Counted from the first letter of the stretch, positions 33,773 through 44,497 are shown. The stretch is 64,000 bases of DNA from Prorocentrum cordatum (GCA_963575745.1 CAUYUJ010015837.1:472122-536121), one strand, 5' to 3'. Numbers and translations are program-made. Notes: a model not told the origin generated them from the sequence alone.

Positions 33773-35147
33773 TTTTTCCCGGAAAGGGCTTGAGCCCAGG
33801 GTTCTCTTTTAGTAGGTAAACCTGTCCCCCGGTGCCTGCTTGAAGGAGGCCGGCGAATTTTTTCCCTGATAAATAACGAGCCGGCGAATTGCCGGCGAAT
33901 TTTTTCCCTGGTAAATAACGAGCCGGCGAATTGCCGGCGAATTTTTTCCATGATAAATAACGAGCCGGCGAATTAAAATTTGAGGATGTCTTGAGCGAAA
34001 CGCTTGTTTTTGAAATCCCGACCTCACCACACCCCAGCACGACCACACCCCAGCACGACCTCACCCACAGCACGACCACGCCCCAGCACGACCACGCCCC
34101 AGCACGACCACGCCCCAGCACGACCACGCCCCAGCACGACCACCCCCCAGCACGACCACACCCCAGCACGACCACACCCCAGCACGACCACACCCTAGCA
34201 AGACCACACCCCAGCACGACCACACCCCAGCACGACCTCACCACAGCACGACCACACCCCAGCACGACCACGCCCCAGCACGACCACGCCCCAGCACGAC
34301 CACGCCCCAGCACGACCACGCCCCAGCACGACCACGCCACAGCACGACCACACCCCAGCACGACCACACCCTAGCAAGACCACACCCCAGCACGACCACC
34401 TCACCACAGCACGACCACTCCCCAGCACGACCCCACCCCAGCACGACCACGCCCCAGCACGACCACACCCCAGCACGATCACACCCCAGAACGACCACAC
34501 CCCAGCACGACCCCACCCAAGCACGACCCCACCCCAGCACGATCACACCCAGCACGACCACACCCCAGCAGGACCCCACCCCAGCACGACCCCACCCCAG
34601 CACGGCCCCACCCCAGCAAGACCACACCCCAGCACGACCGCACCCAGCACGACAGCACGACCACCCCCAGCACGACCCCACCCAGCAAGACCACACCCCA
34701 GCACGACCACACCCCAGCACGACCACACCCCACACACACCCCAGCACGACCACGCCCCAGCACGACCACGCCCCAGCACGACCACGCCCCAGCACGACCA
34801 CGCCCCAGCACGACCACCCCCCCAGCACGACCACCCCCCCAGCACGACCACCCCCCAGCACGACCACACCCCAGCACGACCACTCCCCAGCACGACCACA
34901 CCGCCTTGGTTGAGTGGTTGCCTGTCGTCGTGGAATGTTTCGTGGGGTGTCTCGTGGAATGTTTCGCGGGGTGTCTCCTGGAATGTTTCGTGAGGTGTCT
35001 CGCGGAATGTTTCGTGAGGTGTCTCGTGGGATGTTTCGTGAGGTGTCTCGTGGGATGTTTCGTGAGGTGTTGCCCCGTTGGGTATCGTGAAAACGTGCCC
35101 ATGCTCCACATGTCTATATCCCTTTCCGGGTTCGTGGGTCCATCATG
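33773..35147 (-). mobile_element. Composite VNTR retroposon-like element, copy A
   Basis: On the minus strand the order is: CATGATGGACCCACGAACCC head; a tandem array of a 24 bp unit (variants of CACGAAACATTCCACGAGAC plus ACCT); the 16 bp array at 34,020-34,905 (plus-strand unit CAGCACGACCACACCC); a 3' module with AAACAAGCGTTTCGCTC and GGCACCGGGGGA; and a CCCTTTCCGGGAAAAA tail. This copy has three 58 bp units of the GCCGGCGAATT-TTTTTCCC-TGATAAATAACGA module. The terminal A run, varying in length between copies, suggests retroposition of the minus strand. Its closest relative is copy F. Confidence 0.85.
34020..34905. repeat. 16 bp satellite array inside copy A
   Basis: More than 50 units of CAGCACGACCACACCC. 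The fourth-quarter bases vary (CACACC, CACGCC, CACCCC, CTCACC). Variant units occur in an order largely conserved between copies, for example a CTCACCACAG unit preceding a run of CGCCCC units. Confidence 0.95.
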
Positions 35148-35552
35148 TTTGCGAGGTCACCGAGACGCTTAATCCGACGTTCGATAACAACCCTCCTGCT
35201 TTGTCCAGCGTTTGCGTTTTGGCCCTGGCTGTTCAGCCTTACCACAGCGTGCCAGGATGTGTGGAGAGGGCTGCACGTTGTGCACATCGGCGAACCTCCA
35301 GGCGAATCTCCATCCCTCCTTCTCCTCCTGCCTCCTGCCTTCTCCTCCCTCTTGGCCGCGGCTCCAGCCGTCGTAGGCCGACGGGGGCCGTGGACATTCT
35401 GCCCGCTGCCGCGGGCTGACAGGCCACGGGCGGTGTGCAGCTGGGCTGGGTGCTCGCGAGCGCTAGGGCGACGGGACGTGGCGGCGAGGAGGTTGGATCA
35501 GGGGCAACGTCATTTCAGGAGGGGATACGTCGACCCCCCATCACCCTTCATC
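35148..35552. other. No recognisable gene
   Basis: Right flank of copy A. A short frame after TTTGTCCAG near 35,200 could be an exon, but no motif or second border supports it. Confidence 0.3.
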
Positions 35553-35662
35553 GCCGATAGGGACCCGATAGCCCTCCTCGCCCAGGATCGTGCGAATTCG
35601 CTATCGGAGGCCTATCACCGACCTGTGGGCGATATATCGCCGATTCCCCCTGAACCGTTCTG
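35553..35662. repeat. Dispersed ATCGCCGAT repeat, copy 1
   Basis: Shares with 38,590-38,704 the order TCGCCGATAGG-(G/A)(A/G)CCCGAT, CGCCCAGGA(T/C)CGTGCG, CCTATC(A/G)CCGA and TATCG(C/G)CGAT. The internal ATCGCCGAT and ATCGGCGAT words make it partly palindromic. Confidence 0.65.
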
Positions 35663-36977
35663 GTCCCACCTGACGTTGCCCTGCACGCGGCGGCGAGGAT
35701 GGGTCGAACGCTCCCAGTCCCCCCTCGCGTCGTGGGGAGATCACGATGGGAGGCTTTTGGCAATTCACTCTCGGCCGTCAAGAAATGGCTCGGGGCTACA
35801 GAAAACAAAACGGAAACGATCCCCAGGACGAGATCGGGGCCCAAACGTTTGTCAAACGTGATATTGATATTCGGATCAGTGGGCCCCAGCGTCCATCTTT
35901 GATTGGCAAGCTCCTCCAACCCCTCCTCCTATTCCTTCTAGCTGCCGAGCGCAAACGAGCAACAGCGCTGCCGCAAGCTGATTCTGATTAGGATTGAGCT
36001 CTTCCTTCTGCACAATTCCTCGCCTTCCTTGCCCATTTTTGCCCAGGCCGTGTGTTTCTTTGCGGTGCCGTTGTTCTTCTACGGGACGAGCGGGCAGTGC
36101 GTACAGCTGGGCTGCTTGGGGCCGATGCTCACACTAGGCTGGCGCTGCTCCAACCCTCGCCGCGCCGTTCTTTATGAAATCATCTCTGTCCGATCGGAGA
36201 GGGGAAGAACGAGAACAAACACATCAATATACGAGGACCAGTAGCTAACGGAAAATATGAGGATGAGAAGGAGGCGAGGGGGGAAGAGCAGGAAGGAACA
36301 ATTCAAGGAGGAACGTTAGGACAAGGGAAGGGAGGAGGCGAGAAGGAGGGAGGACGAGAAGGGGGAAATGGATGCAGATGATGAGGGAAGTGCCTACAGG
36401 CACATGAACCCTTGCATGGACCACCCGACATAGAGAAGAAGGCATGATCAGGGATCCACCTTGCCCCAAGTCCAATATTGACGGTCGAGATGCGGCGACG
36501 AGGGTGACTTGTCGAGGTGACCTCGGTCCACCAACGATCTAATCTTGACGAACGAGCGCCCCTGCAGACCTGCCTGCTCCAGGCTGCCGGGAAACCCCGT
36601 TGACTCGGCCTGCTGTGCCGCGAGGCGGGTGAACGGAGAAGATCGAGGGGCGAGGCGAACGGATGAGGGTGAGGGGTTCGGGAGGAGGGCGAGGAGGGAG
36701 GTGAGGGGAAGGAGGAGAAGGAGCAGGGCAAAACAGGTTTGCACGTCGACAGACGTCGTCTCTTACAGCCGTTAGCAGCAGCAGCAGGGCGAGGAGGATC
36801 AGGCTTGAGAGGGTGATGGAGGATGAGTGCTGTTTTCTACTCCTGCGCCGGGTTCTGGCGGGACGGCCAGAGAATGGCGAGCGCCGCACTCGTGCGGGGG
36901 CTCGTGGGCTTGGCTAGCTCCATGTAACTGCGCCGACAGAGGCCACTGGGCGACTATACGATCCCCTCTGCCGCCCT
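35663..36977. other. Unassigned region with purine-rich tracts
   Basis: G/A-rich stretches at 36,258-36,420 and 36,660-36,725, and GCA triplets near 36,775. Open frames are short and unrecognised. Confidence 0.35.
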
Positions 36978-37172
36978 CCTCCTCCTCCTCCTCCTCCTCC
37001 TCTTCCTCCTCCTCCTCCTCTTCCTCATCCTCCTCCTCCACCTCCCCGATTCTCTTTGCTGCCCTTCTTCTTCTTCTTCTTCTCCTCCTCCTCCTCCTCC
37101 TCCTCCTCCTCCGCTTCCTCCTCCTCCTCCACCTCCTCCACCTTCTCCTCCACCTCCTCCTTCTCCGCCTCC
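36978..37172. repeat. CCT-rich triplet tract
   Basis: Interrupted CCT and TTC runs of about 195 bp. Poly-Ser and poly-Leu frames are artefacts. Confidence 0.9.
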
Positions 37173-37702
37173 ACTCTGGGTGCTGGAGCTGCAGAAAACC
37201 GGCGTGTCTTATGCTGCGCCGCTTCATTGCGCTGCCGGCGCACAGCCTTGCAAGAAGGGCAAACCTTTCCGCTGCCCAGTGGCTATGCGGTTGCGGCCTG
37301 GGGGGGCAGCGGTAGGAGAAGGGGTTGATATGTGTTCTGCTTCGGCCCGAGATCCTAACCCCCCGGATGTTCCCCGAGGTCCCCAGGTGCCCCAGAGGCC
37401 TCTTTGCGTTTTCCGGATCCCCAGGAAGGGCAAACAAGCAAGCCAAACAAAGACGAGAATTTTCGCCCCCTGATCCTTGAGGGTCGGGGTCCAAACTTGG
37501 CAATAGGAGGATGGGGAGAAGAAGTTGTAAACGGTGTCAGATGTGATGTTTGCCTTCTGTGATGCCCCTCGACCCCTTCCTGAACCGCACCGGTGGAATC
37601 GTTTCGATCCAGATGCGACCCGTTGAGGGGGCTCTGTTTGTACCCTTCGTCAGGGGGACCCTTAACCCTCCCAGACTTCCTCCGTCGTGTTCTTTGGCAA
37701 CA
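37173..37702. other. No recognisable gene
   Basis: Contains CCCGAGGTCCCCAGGTGCCC-type short repeats near 37,370, similar to those at 38,100. No coding signal beyond short frames. Confidence 0.35.
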
Positions 37703-37815
37703 TGGCTACCCAGAGGTCTGGACCCTTTCCCTTGGACCGGCTTTCGATCCCGAGTCGTTTTGGGACGGTCCTGGTGCCCGCGGAAGGCCCCCGGAGGCCG
37801 AATGTCGCCGTGATT
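37703..37815 (-). repeat. Dispersed 100 bp repeat, copy 5 (reverse orientation)
   Basis: CCCTTTCCCTTGGACCGGCT, GATCCCGAGTCGTTTTGGGA and AAGGCCCCCGGAGGCCG match the reverse complement of the family consensus. Same orientation as the copy at 10,481. Confidence 0.65.
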
Positions 37816-38589
37816 TTTCACAGCTGGAGGAGCCAGAGCACACAGTAGGCACACCATATGAGAAATTGGCCTGCCAGCGGTTACCCCACGAGAGTTTCTT
37901 GCTCCCCGATGGGTCCGCAGAGCCCTAGCTCGGGCACCTTACGTGGCGCAGAGTCGATCAAGGAAGTGCCTTTGGATTTCTCATAGCACAGCTTCTGGTC
38001 GTATGTGTCGACTGCATCGGCGTTTGGGGGAAAAGAGGAGGAAGCCAGCCGATCGTTTGCAAAGAGGGGCTGGGAAGTTTTGCTAAGCCCTGGATCCTCA
38101 CCCCCAGAAGTCCCTGGAGGTCCGCGGAGGTCCCCCGAGGTCCCCGGAGGCCCGAAAAGGGTTGAAAACGTTGCATCACCGTCCGAAAACGTCCAAACTC
38201 CCTCCCCGATCCTCGAGGAGGGCCGAGGGCAAAACTTTGCAAGAGGGGCGGCCGCCCAGTCTTCGCCATGACCCTCGTGGACCTGAGGCCAGCGCCCGCC
38301 CGCCCGCCCGCGCGCGCCCGCGCGCGCAGTGTGGCGGGGCAGGGCACGGGGGTGGCCTCAGGGGCAACGCCAGGGGAGGAGGGGCTCGAGGTTGGAGGTG
38401 CGAGTTTTGATGTCGCTCTCGTCGGATCTCGGCGTCTTTCCAGCCCGGGGAGGCTCTCCTGCAGCTGCGCCTCGCCGACAGCGTCTCGGGGTGCCAGAGT
38501 CGTCCCAAACGGCTGACAGAGGCCAGAGATATGACCCGAAAACCACTGGGGACGGGAATGGGCTCAGGGGGGACGCATAGACTTCTAAT
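37816..38589. other. Unassigned region with GGACCTCGGGGG-type words
   Basis: At 38,100-38,160 the words GGAGGTCC and GGTCCCCGAGG recur. Overlapping GC-rich frames elsewhere. No gene recognised. Confidence 0.35.
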
Positions 38590-38704
38590 CGCCCATTGAT
38601 CGCCGATAGGAGCCCGATTGCCCACACCGCCCAGGACCGTGCGGTTTCGTTGTCGAGAGCCTATCGCCGATCTATCGGCGATGTACCGCTGATTCCAGGT
38701 TGAT
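38590..38704. repeat. Dispersed ATCGCCGAT repeat, copy 2
   Basis: Second copy of the element at 35,553, about 3 kb away and in the same orientation, diverged by substitutions and small indels. Confidence 0.65.
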
Positions 38705-38790
38705 GTTCCCCCCCGTGAGCGAGTCCTCCCCTATCGTTGCCTCTCGTGGCCAGGCTTGCACACGGCACGCCCTTGGGGCTGGCAGTAGTA

Positions 38791-39430
38791 GGAAAAGGAG
38801 GAGGACGAGGAGGAAGAGAAGGAAGAGGAGGAGGAGGAGGAGGAGGAGGAGGAGGAGGAGGAGGAGGAGGACCAGTGCAAACTCAAGACGCATCAACCAT
38901 GTTGCAGTATACCTTCCCTCACAGTTCTCTCTCCACAGGCCACTGCAAGGTTTTCTCATTGCGGGAGGTGCCCCATTGGAAGACAACTGTCTGAGAATCT
39001 TCAACCGTGACAAAACGCAATTCTTTGACATTCAACGCCGCGAATCAACGTGGCTGCTGCGTCCAGGCAATCCTAAGTCGTGCTCCAACACAATGCTTCG
39101 GATTCCACCACCGCGAATCAGCGTGACTGTTGCGTCCAGACGATGTAGCATCGCGCCAAAACACCGTTCCTAGGACTTCAAGCATGCGAGCTCTGAATCT
39201 ATTGTATGCTTTTGCGACAGCGCTGAGACGAGAGGTACATATTGAACATGTTTTGCCCTCCATCCGTGAATTTGAACAAACTTTGAAGACGAATGTGCGC
39301 GGCGCTGGGGCGAGAGGGGCATTTTGAAAGCGAGCCGCTGCCCATCCGTGAACCTCTACAATCTTGTGCGCGGCGCTGAGGCGAGATGCACAGTTTGGAG
39401 GCCGGCCGCCCTCCATCTTGGAAGCTGATG
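38791..39430 (+). repeat. Composite repeat flanking a LINE, copy 1
   Basis: Begins with an 80 bp GGA tract, followed by CAGTGCAAACTCAAGAC, a TTGCGGGAGGTGCCCC block, 60 bp sub-repeats around AACGCCGCGAATCA-CGTGGCTG(C/T)TGCG, and then sub-repeats around CATCCGTGAA-CTCT and GTGCGCGGCGCTGAGGCGAGA. The same order is found at 41,480-42,019 on the other side of the LINE pseudogene. Confidence 0.75.
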
Positions 39431-39556
39431 CGAAGTTCAAGCCTCAGGATCGTTGGTAGTGTTGATGTCGAAGTTGAAACGCCCGACCCAGCCCTACTGA
39501 CACGTCTGGGGGTGCGACATGGAGGAGTTCTTAATGAGGAAAAGGAATGGAGATTC

Positions 39557-39760
39557 GGAGGAGGAGGCGGAGAAGGAGGAGGAGGAGGATGAGGAGGAGG
39601 TGGAGGAGGAGGAGAGGAGGAGGAGAAGAGGAGAGGAGGAGGAGGAGGAGGAGGGGGGAAGGAGGGAGGGAGGGAGGGAGGGAGGGAGGGCGGGAGGGAG
39701 GGAGGGAGGGAGGGAGGGAGGAGGAGGAGGAGGAGGAGGAGGAGGAGGAGGAGGAGGAGG
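39557..39760. repeat. GGA and GGGA tract
   Basis: GGA triplets, then GGGA tetramers (about 39,660-39,720), then GGA again. The change of period inside one tract implies separate expansion events. Confidence 0.95.
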
Positions 39761-39785
39761 GGTTTTGTCATCCTCTCACGGCGGA

Positions 39786-39890
39786 GGTTTTGTTGGCGGT
39801 TTTCAGCCTGCGCGGGCCCTCGCTGGGCCCTGGGGCCGTCAAAAACGAGGCAGGATGAAAAGCCGGCGCAGGGGAATCGGTCCAGACCCA
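39786..39890 (+). repeat. Dispersed 100 bp repeat, copy 6
   Basis: GCGGGCCCTCGCTGGGCCCT, GGGGCCGTCAAAAACGAGGC and CAGGGGAATCGGTCC in family order, directly right of the GGA tract. Confidence 0.65.
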
Positions 39891-39919
39891 TGGGGACTAC
39901 TCAGAGCCCCGAATCATCA

Positions 39920-39998
39920 GGGGTAACTCGGGTCAGGGCTAACTCGGGTTCCTTTTTCGGGAATCCAAACCCGAGTTACCCCGGACCCGAGTTACCCC
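39920..39998. mobile_element. 79 bp hairpin element with TAACTCGGGT repeats
   Basis: GGGGTAACTCGGGTCAGGGC and a further TAACTCGGGTT form the left arm. The right arm AACCCGAGTTACCCCGGACC-CGAGTTACCCC is its reverse complement with few mismatches, around a 17 bp loop. Another TAACTCGGG follows at 40,002. As in the 8,421 element, each arm is an internal direct repeat. It abuts the 3' end of the LINE pseudogene. Confidence 0.7.
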
Positions 39999-40009
39999 GG
40001 ATAACTCGG

Positions 40010-41492
40010 GCGCCCAAACTACGTTGTGACAAATCACGACACGTCGTATGTGTCGGAATTTGGATTTTTCTTGGACATCCACAGCCACCGAGCCCGTCAA
40101 AGGGGGCCACATCGTCTCGAGATCGGCAGTGACCCAGACCTTCTGGTGATCAGGGTGGAGACCTCTGCGCAATCTCAACCGAGCTTCACTTCGAGCAGGC
40201 GGACTGCCCAGGCATTGCTTTGCCAGCCGCCTCATTTGCCCACCTGTCGTGAACGCAGCACAGGCTTGACAGGCGCAAGCGAAACTATGGTCACTGGAGT
40301 CTACAACCAGGCAGCGATGCTCGAGCTCCCGCAGTCTAGCGGGATCACCACCCAACAATCGATCACAAAGTCCTGGAGCGGGTTTGTGCAGAAGTTCTAG
40401 AGCCTCGCAGGCACTGAGCACGCCGCCAGAGCCTACCGACCCAGCTCCATGCAAGAGGTGGCCTCTGATCTTTCACACGCGACGGCGGGGGCTCAGCACG
40501 GGCAACCCCCGCAAGGATCGTCCGAGGCCATTTGTCCGTCAGATTGGCCGCCAGAAGCGTGACGGCACCAGAGACAGAGCACAGAACACATCAGCCCCAT
40601 CAGTCTCCGCGCAGGACTTACGAGGATGCAGCAGCGGCACCTTCTTTGGCCGCCGTGTCGACAGCGCTGTTGCAACGGATGTGCAATCCATCGGCCAACG
40701 GCGAGGCCAAGTCGTCTTCCTGGTGGGCCCGAGCTTTCGAGATCCCGCAGGGGGAGCCCTGGGCGAACGCGTCCGTCTGCAGGACCAGGCCACGATAGGG
40801 CCTGTTCGGTTGCAGGCGGTCCCGATCGCCTCTGGGAAGCTCATTCACAGCGACTTGACAGTCAGAGTAAACATCAGCAACAGCCTTTAGGAGAGATGCA
40901 GCACTAGTTGGGGAAGCAAGCTCGGCAGCCACGCTGGTCTGCGGATAGAACCTCTGGGGGGCCCAAACATCCTGGCTGAGACCCGAGCGGGACAGGTCCT
41001 TGATCGCAGATCGAAGGCACGAGCCGTCGCCGTACAGTCGTCCCGAGAGCTCTCTACTCCCTGAGTCAGGCGGAGGGATATTTTCCTCGGCGAAAGCCTC
41101 AGGGAAGCATTGGAACTGCACGGCTTGCATCGCTTCGTCCTGAGAGAGGGGAGGGGGAACGTCCTTAATTTGGTGCTCAACGAGCCCTGCCTCGTAAAGC
41201 GGCTCAAACCCAGGAGGTGGTCTCGACACCTCCGCTCGGACCCGCTCCAGCAGCCTTTCGCCTACAATGCGGGACTTCGCTACCTCGCAAGCTGGGCGGT
41301 GCCACAACATAAGGAGAACCGTGTTCCCAGCCTGGCCGCAAATCGGGCACAACTCCTTAATGATAAATCCTTCTGCCACTGCTGGGCTGAGAGGCCGCGC
41401 AGCACGACGCGTCTCTGCGTGCACCGCCCATTTTTGCTTGGGCGCAAACTTCTTGGAACCGAGGGCCCTCAAACAAACCAGTGGGCATTAGG
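40010..41492 (-). pseudogene. LINE retrotransposon 3' part: CCHC knuckle, RNase H, C-terminal Cys domain
   Basis: The main open frame (40,618-41,492) reads, from its left, a CPICG-x-H-x3-C knuckle (residues C42, C45, H58, C62 counted from 41,472) and then an RNase H-like domain. The acidic positions fit RNase H: D149 in YGDGSC, E184 in VAAEL, D204 in SDCQ and D272 in NSAVDTAAKEGA. After a TAA at 40,618 the homologous-looking sequence continues in shifted frames. The 40,010-40,454 frame has a C-x-C-x2-C cluster followed by LAKQC and RLRRGLHPD wording, as at the C-termini of dinoflagellate LINE-type proteins. The reverse transcriptase itself is missing: a TAA lies just upstream at about 41,490 and then a GGA tract. 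It is a 5'-truncated, frameshifted, inactive copy. All four RNase H acidic residues survive, so decay may be recent. Family assignment is by motif, not by search. Confidence 0.7.
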
Positions 41493-42019
41493 AGGAGGAA
41501 GAGGTGGAGGAGGAGGACGACGAAGAGGAGGAGGAGGAGGAGGAGAACGTGGAAGAGGCGGCGCAGGATCAGTGCAAACCCAAGACTCGCTAACGACGTT
41601 GCAAGACACGCACCCTCCAGGTTGCTAGGTCCCTACAAAGGTTTCACTGAGGGAGTGCCCCGTTCGAGGATAACCATCTGGAAATTCTGAAGCGTGCCAG
41701 AACACCACTCCTGGGACTTCAATGCCGCGGGTCAACATTACTGTTGCGTCTTGACGAACCTGAATCGTGCCCTAACGCCATTCCTGGGACCTCAACGCCT
41801 CGAGTCATTGTGGCTGTTGCGCCTGACAGTCCTGCATCGTGCCAAAACACCGTTCTGGGACGCCAGCCCGGAGAATTCTTGAAGCTGCTGTAAACTCTTT
41901 TGACGAATGTGCGCAGCGCTGAAGCGATGCCCACATTTTGAAAAAAGGTACCGCCCTCCATCCGTGAAGCTCTTGCAAACTTTAAAGACGATTGCGCACG
42001 GTGCTAAGGCGAGAGATAC
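41480..42019 (+). repeat. Composite repeat flanking a LINE, copy 2
   Basis: GGA tract, then CAGTGCAAACCCAAGAC, then sub-repeats around GGGACTTCAATGCCGCGGGT and GGGACCTCAACGCCTCGAGT, then CCATCCGTGAAGCTCTTGCA and GCACGGTGCTAAGGCGAGAG. Same orientation as the copy at 38,791. It runs directly into composite element copy B. Confidence 0.75.
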
Positions 42020-43201
42020 TTTTTCCCGGAAAGGGCTCCGGCCCAGGGTTCTCTTTTAGTTTGTAAACTTAATCCCCCGGTGCCTGCTTGAAGGAGGCCG
42101 GCGAATTGCCGGCGAATTTTTTCCCTGATAAATAACGAGGTCGAAGGAGGCCGGCGAATTAAAATTTGAGGATGTCTCGAGCGAAACGCTTGTTTTTGAA
42201 ATCCCGATCGATAAATCACAGGGTGCGGGCCACCTCAGCACGACCACATCCCAGCACGACCACATTCCAGCACGACCACGCCCCAGCACGACCACGCCCC
42301 AGCACGACCACACCCCAGCACGACCACCCCAGCACGACCACACCCCAGCACGACCACACCCCAGCACGACCACACCCCAGCACGACCACACCCCAGCACG
42401 ACCCGATCGATAAATCACAGGGTGCGGACCACCCCAGCACGACCACACCCCAGCACGACCCCAGCACGACCCCACCCCAGCACGACCACGCCCCAGCACG
42501 ACCACACCCCAGCACGACCACACCCCAGCACGACCACACCCCAGCACGACCCCACCCCAGCACGACCCCACCCTAGCACGACCACACCCCAGCACGACCA
42601 CACCCCAGCACGACCACACCCCAGCACGACCCCACCCCAGCACGACCCCACCCAGCACGACCACCCCAGCACGACCACACCCCAGCACGACCCACCCCAG
42701 CACGACCCCACCCCAGCAAGACCACACCCCAGCACGACCACACCCCAGCACGACCTCACCACAGCACGACCACACCCCAGCACGACCACGCCCCAGCACG
42801 ACCACGCCCCAGCACGACCACGCCCCAGCCCCAGCACGACCACCCCCCTAGCACGACCACCCCCAGCACGACCACCCCCCACGACCACACCCCCACACGA
42901 CCATACTCCAGCACGACCACACCCCAGCACGACCACACCCAGTCGCACCCCCGTGGAATGTTTCGTGGGGTGTCTGGTTGAGTGGTTGCCTGTTCGTGGG
43001 GTGTCTCGTGGAATGTTTCACGGGGTGTCTCGTGGAATGTTTCGTGAGGTGTCTCGTGGGTTGTTTCGTGAGGTGTCTCCTGGGATGTTTCGCGGGGTGT
43101 CTCGTGGGATGTTTCGTGAGGTGTCGCCCAGTTGGATATCGTGAAAACGTGACCATGCTGCACATGTCTATATCCCTTTCCGGGTTCGTGGGTCCATCAT
43201 G
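42020..43201 (-). mobile_element. Composite VNTR retroposon-like element, copy B
   Basis: Bounded by TTTTTCCCGGAAAGGG at 42,020 and CATCATG at 43,201 (plus strand). The GATCGATAAATCACAGGGTG word occurs at 42,207 and again at 42,405 inside the array, so the array contains an internal module duplication. The 24 bp array has the unusual order GTCGCACCCCCGTGG then TGGTTGAGTGGTTGCCTG, shared only with copy H. Confidence 0.85.
42230..42945. repeat. 16 bp satellite array inside copy B
   Basis: About 43 units, interrupted once by the GATCGATAAATCACAGGG module. Several single-unit length errors (CCCAGCACGACCCACCCC and similar) are visible. Confidence 0.95.
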
Positions 43202-43328
43202 TTGACAACGAGCAGCACCGCGTACTTGAGCTTAAACATTGGAAGTGGTGAGGAAGTCTCAGGCGAAACGCCTGGCTCGTCCTACCGACACTTCTCGGGT
43301 GCGACACAGGGGGCGTTCGTTGTGAGGA

Positions 43329-43477
43329 AGAGGGTTGGAGGAGGAGGAGGAGGAGGACAAGGGATTGATGATGATGACGATGATGACGATGGTGATGCTG
43401 ATGAGGAGGAAGCGGGGGAGGTGGTGGAATAAGAGAATAATGATAATGATGATGATGGTGATGATGATGATGATGAC

Positions 43478-43509
<32 letters not shown>

Positions 43510-43555
43510 GGAGGAGGAGGAGGAGGAGGAGGAGGAGGAGGAGGACGAGGAGGAG
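43329..43555. repeat. GGA and GAT triplet tracts
   Basis: GGA, then GAT/GAC triplets (about 43,366-43,508), then GGA again to the edge of a LINE remnant. Poly-Asp/Glu and poly-Met frames are artefacts. Confidence 0.95.
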
Positions 43556-44497
43556 ACTCCAGAAAGCGCTCGCAGCTAAGATCGGGAAGAAAAACTACGA
43601 CTTCTTGCTGGGCGCCCTGGGGCCCGAGGCGCGGGCGCTCCTGCGCAGCTGCGGCGGCCCGCACGCCTCCGGGTGGCAGAGCGCCTCGCCCGGGCAGGCC
43701 AAGGAGCGGCTCGACGACGCCGACTACCGGGACACCGCCCGCGCGCTTTTGGGCCAGGACGCGGCGCCGCCGGGCGCCACCTGCTGCACCTGCGCCCGGA
43801 CGGGTGACCGCGCCGGCCAGCGCTGCGGCGAGGCCTTCGGCGACAAGGCCCGGCACGCTTGGCGCTGTTCGCGCGGGGGCGGCCTCAATGCGCGCAGCGG
43901 GGACTTGGAACAGACCTGGCACCGCATTCAAGTGGAGCTGCGCGCCGAGTCCACGTCCCGGCCTGGGACCGCTGGACCTGGCGGTGCGCCGGGTGCGACG
44001 CGCGCGGAACCGCCGCGAGGCCCCCAGCGGCCTAGCCGCCGAGCGCGAAGAGTCAATCATGGACCTCGAAACGCAACGGGCCGGGCAGCCCCGTTTATTC
44101 TTCGACGTCACCGTCCGGTACAGCGTACCACGTGACGTCGACGGCCTGGCCACCGCCGCAGGCCTCGACGGGGCGGTGAACGCGGCAGCCGAGGCGGGCA
44201 AGCGCCGGCGCTACCCCATGGGGCAAGCGCCGTGGCGCATGGTGCCCCTGGCGCTTGAAACCGCTGGGCGGCACGGCAAAACGGCCCTGCAGCAACTGCG
44301 GGTCCTTGCCCGCGAGCAGGCCGCCCTCCTGGAAGAGGAGGAAGATGTCGGCGCCGCTGAGGCGGTCGCTGGACAGCTCGTCGCCCGCTGAGGCTCGCGT
44401 CGCGCTACAGCGGGCGGCCGCGCGGCAGCTGCGGACGGCGCTGGGGGTCGACCGCGCGGCGGGCGCGGCTGGCCTGCGCGCTGCGCTGGCCAGCTAG
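43550..44497 (+). pseudogene. LINE retrotransposon 3' end: CCHC knuckle and restriction-like endonuclease-type tail
   Basis: Four successive frames together read as one protein end. Segment 1 (to about 43,950) has the thumb-like LLGALGPEARALLRSC and a C-x2-C...C...H-x3-C knuckle (CCTCARTGDRAGQRC, then HAWRC). Segment 2 (about 43,950-44,035) reads HVPAWDRWTWRCAGCDARGT. Segment 3 (44,035-44,391) has ESIMDLETQRAGQPRLFFDV then AEAGKRRRYP and VPLALETAGRHG. Segment 4 ends LRAALAS with TAG at 44,497. A knuckle followed by D-x(12-14)-D and a downstream lysine is the layout of restriction-like endonuclease domains at the C-termini of CRE/R2-type LINEs, and similar tails occur in dinoflagellate elements. 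At least three frameshifts and 5' truncation in a GGA tract make it inactive. The assignment to that endonuclease type is inference. Confidence 0.65.

Noticed and set aside
34020-34905. Long plus-strand frame of PQHDHTPARPHPSTTT repeats and similar frames in every 16 bp array
   Set aside because: The unit has no stop in any frame on either strand, so frames of any length arise automatically. No start context, domain or transcript evidence.
36029-36244. Short frame with FAQAVCFFAVPLFFYGTSGQ as an exon
   Set aside because: No convincing splice borders and no family recognised.
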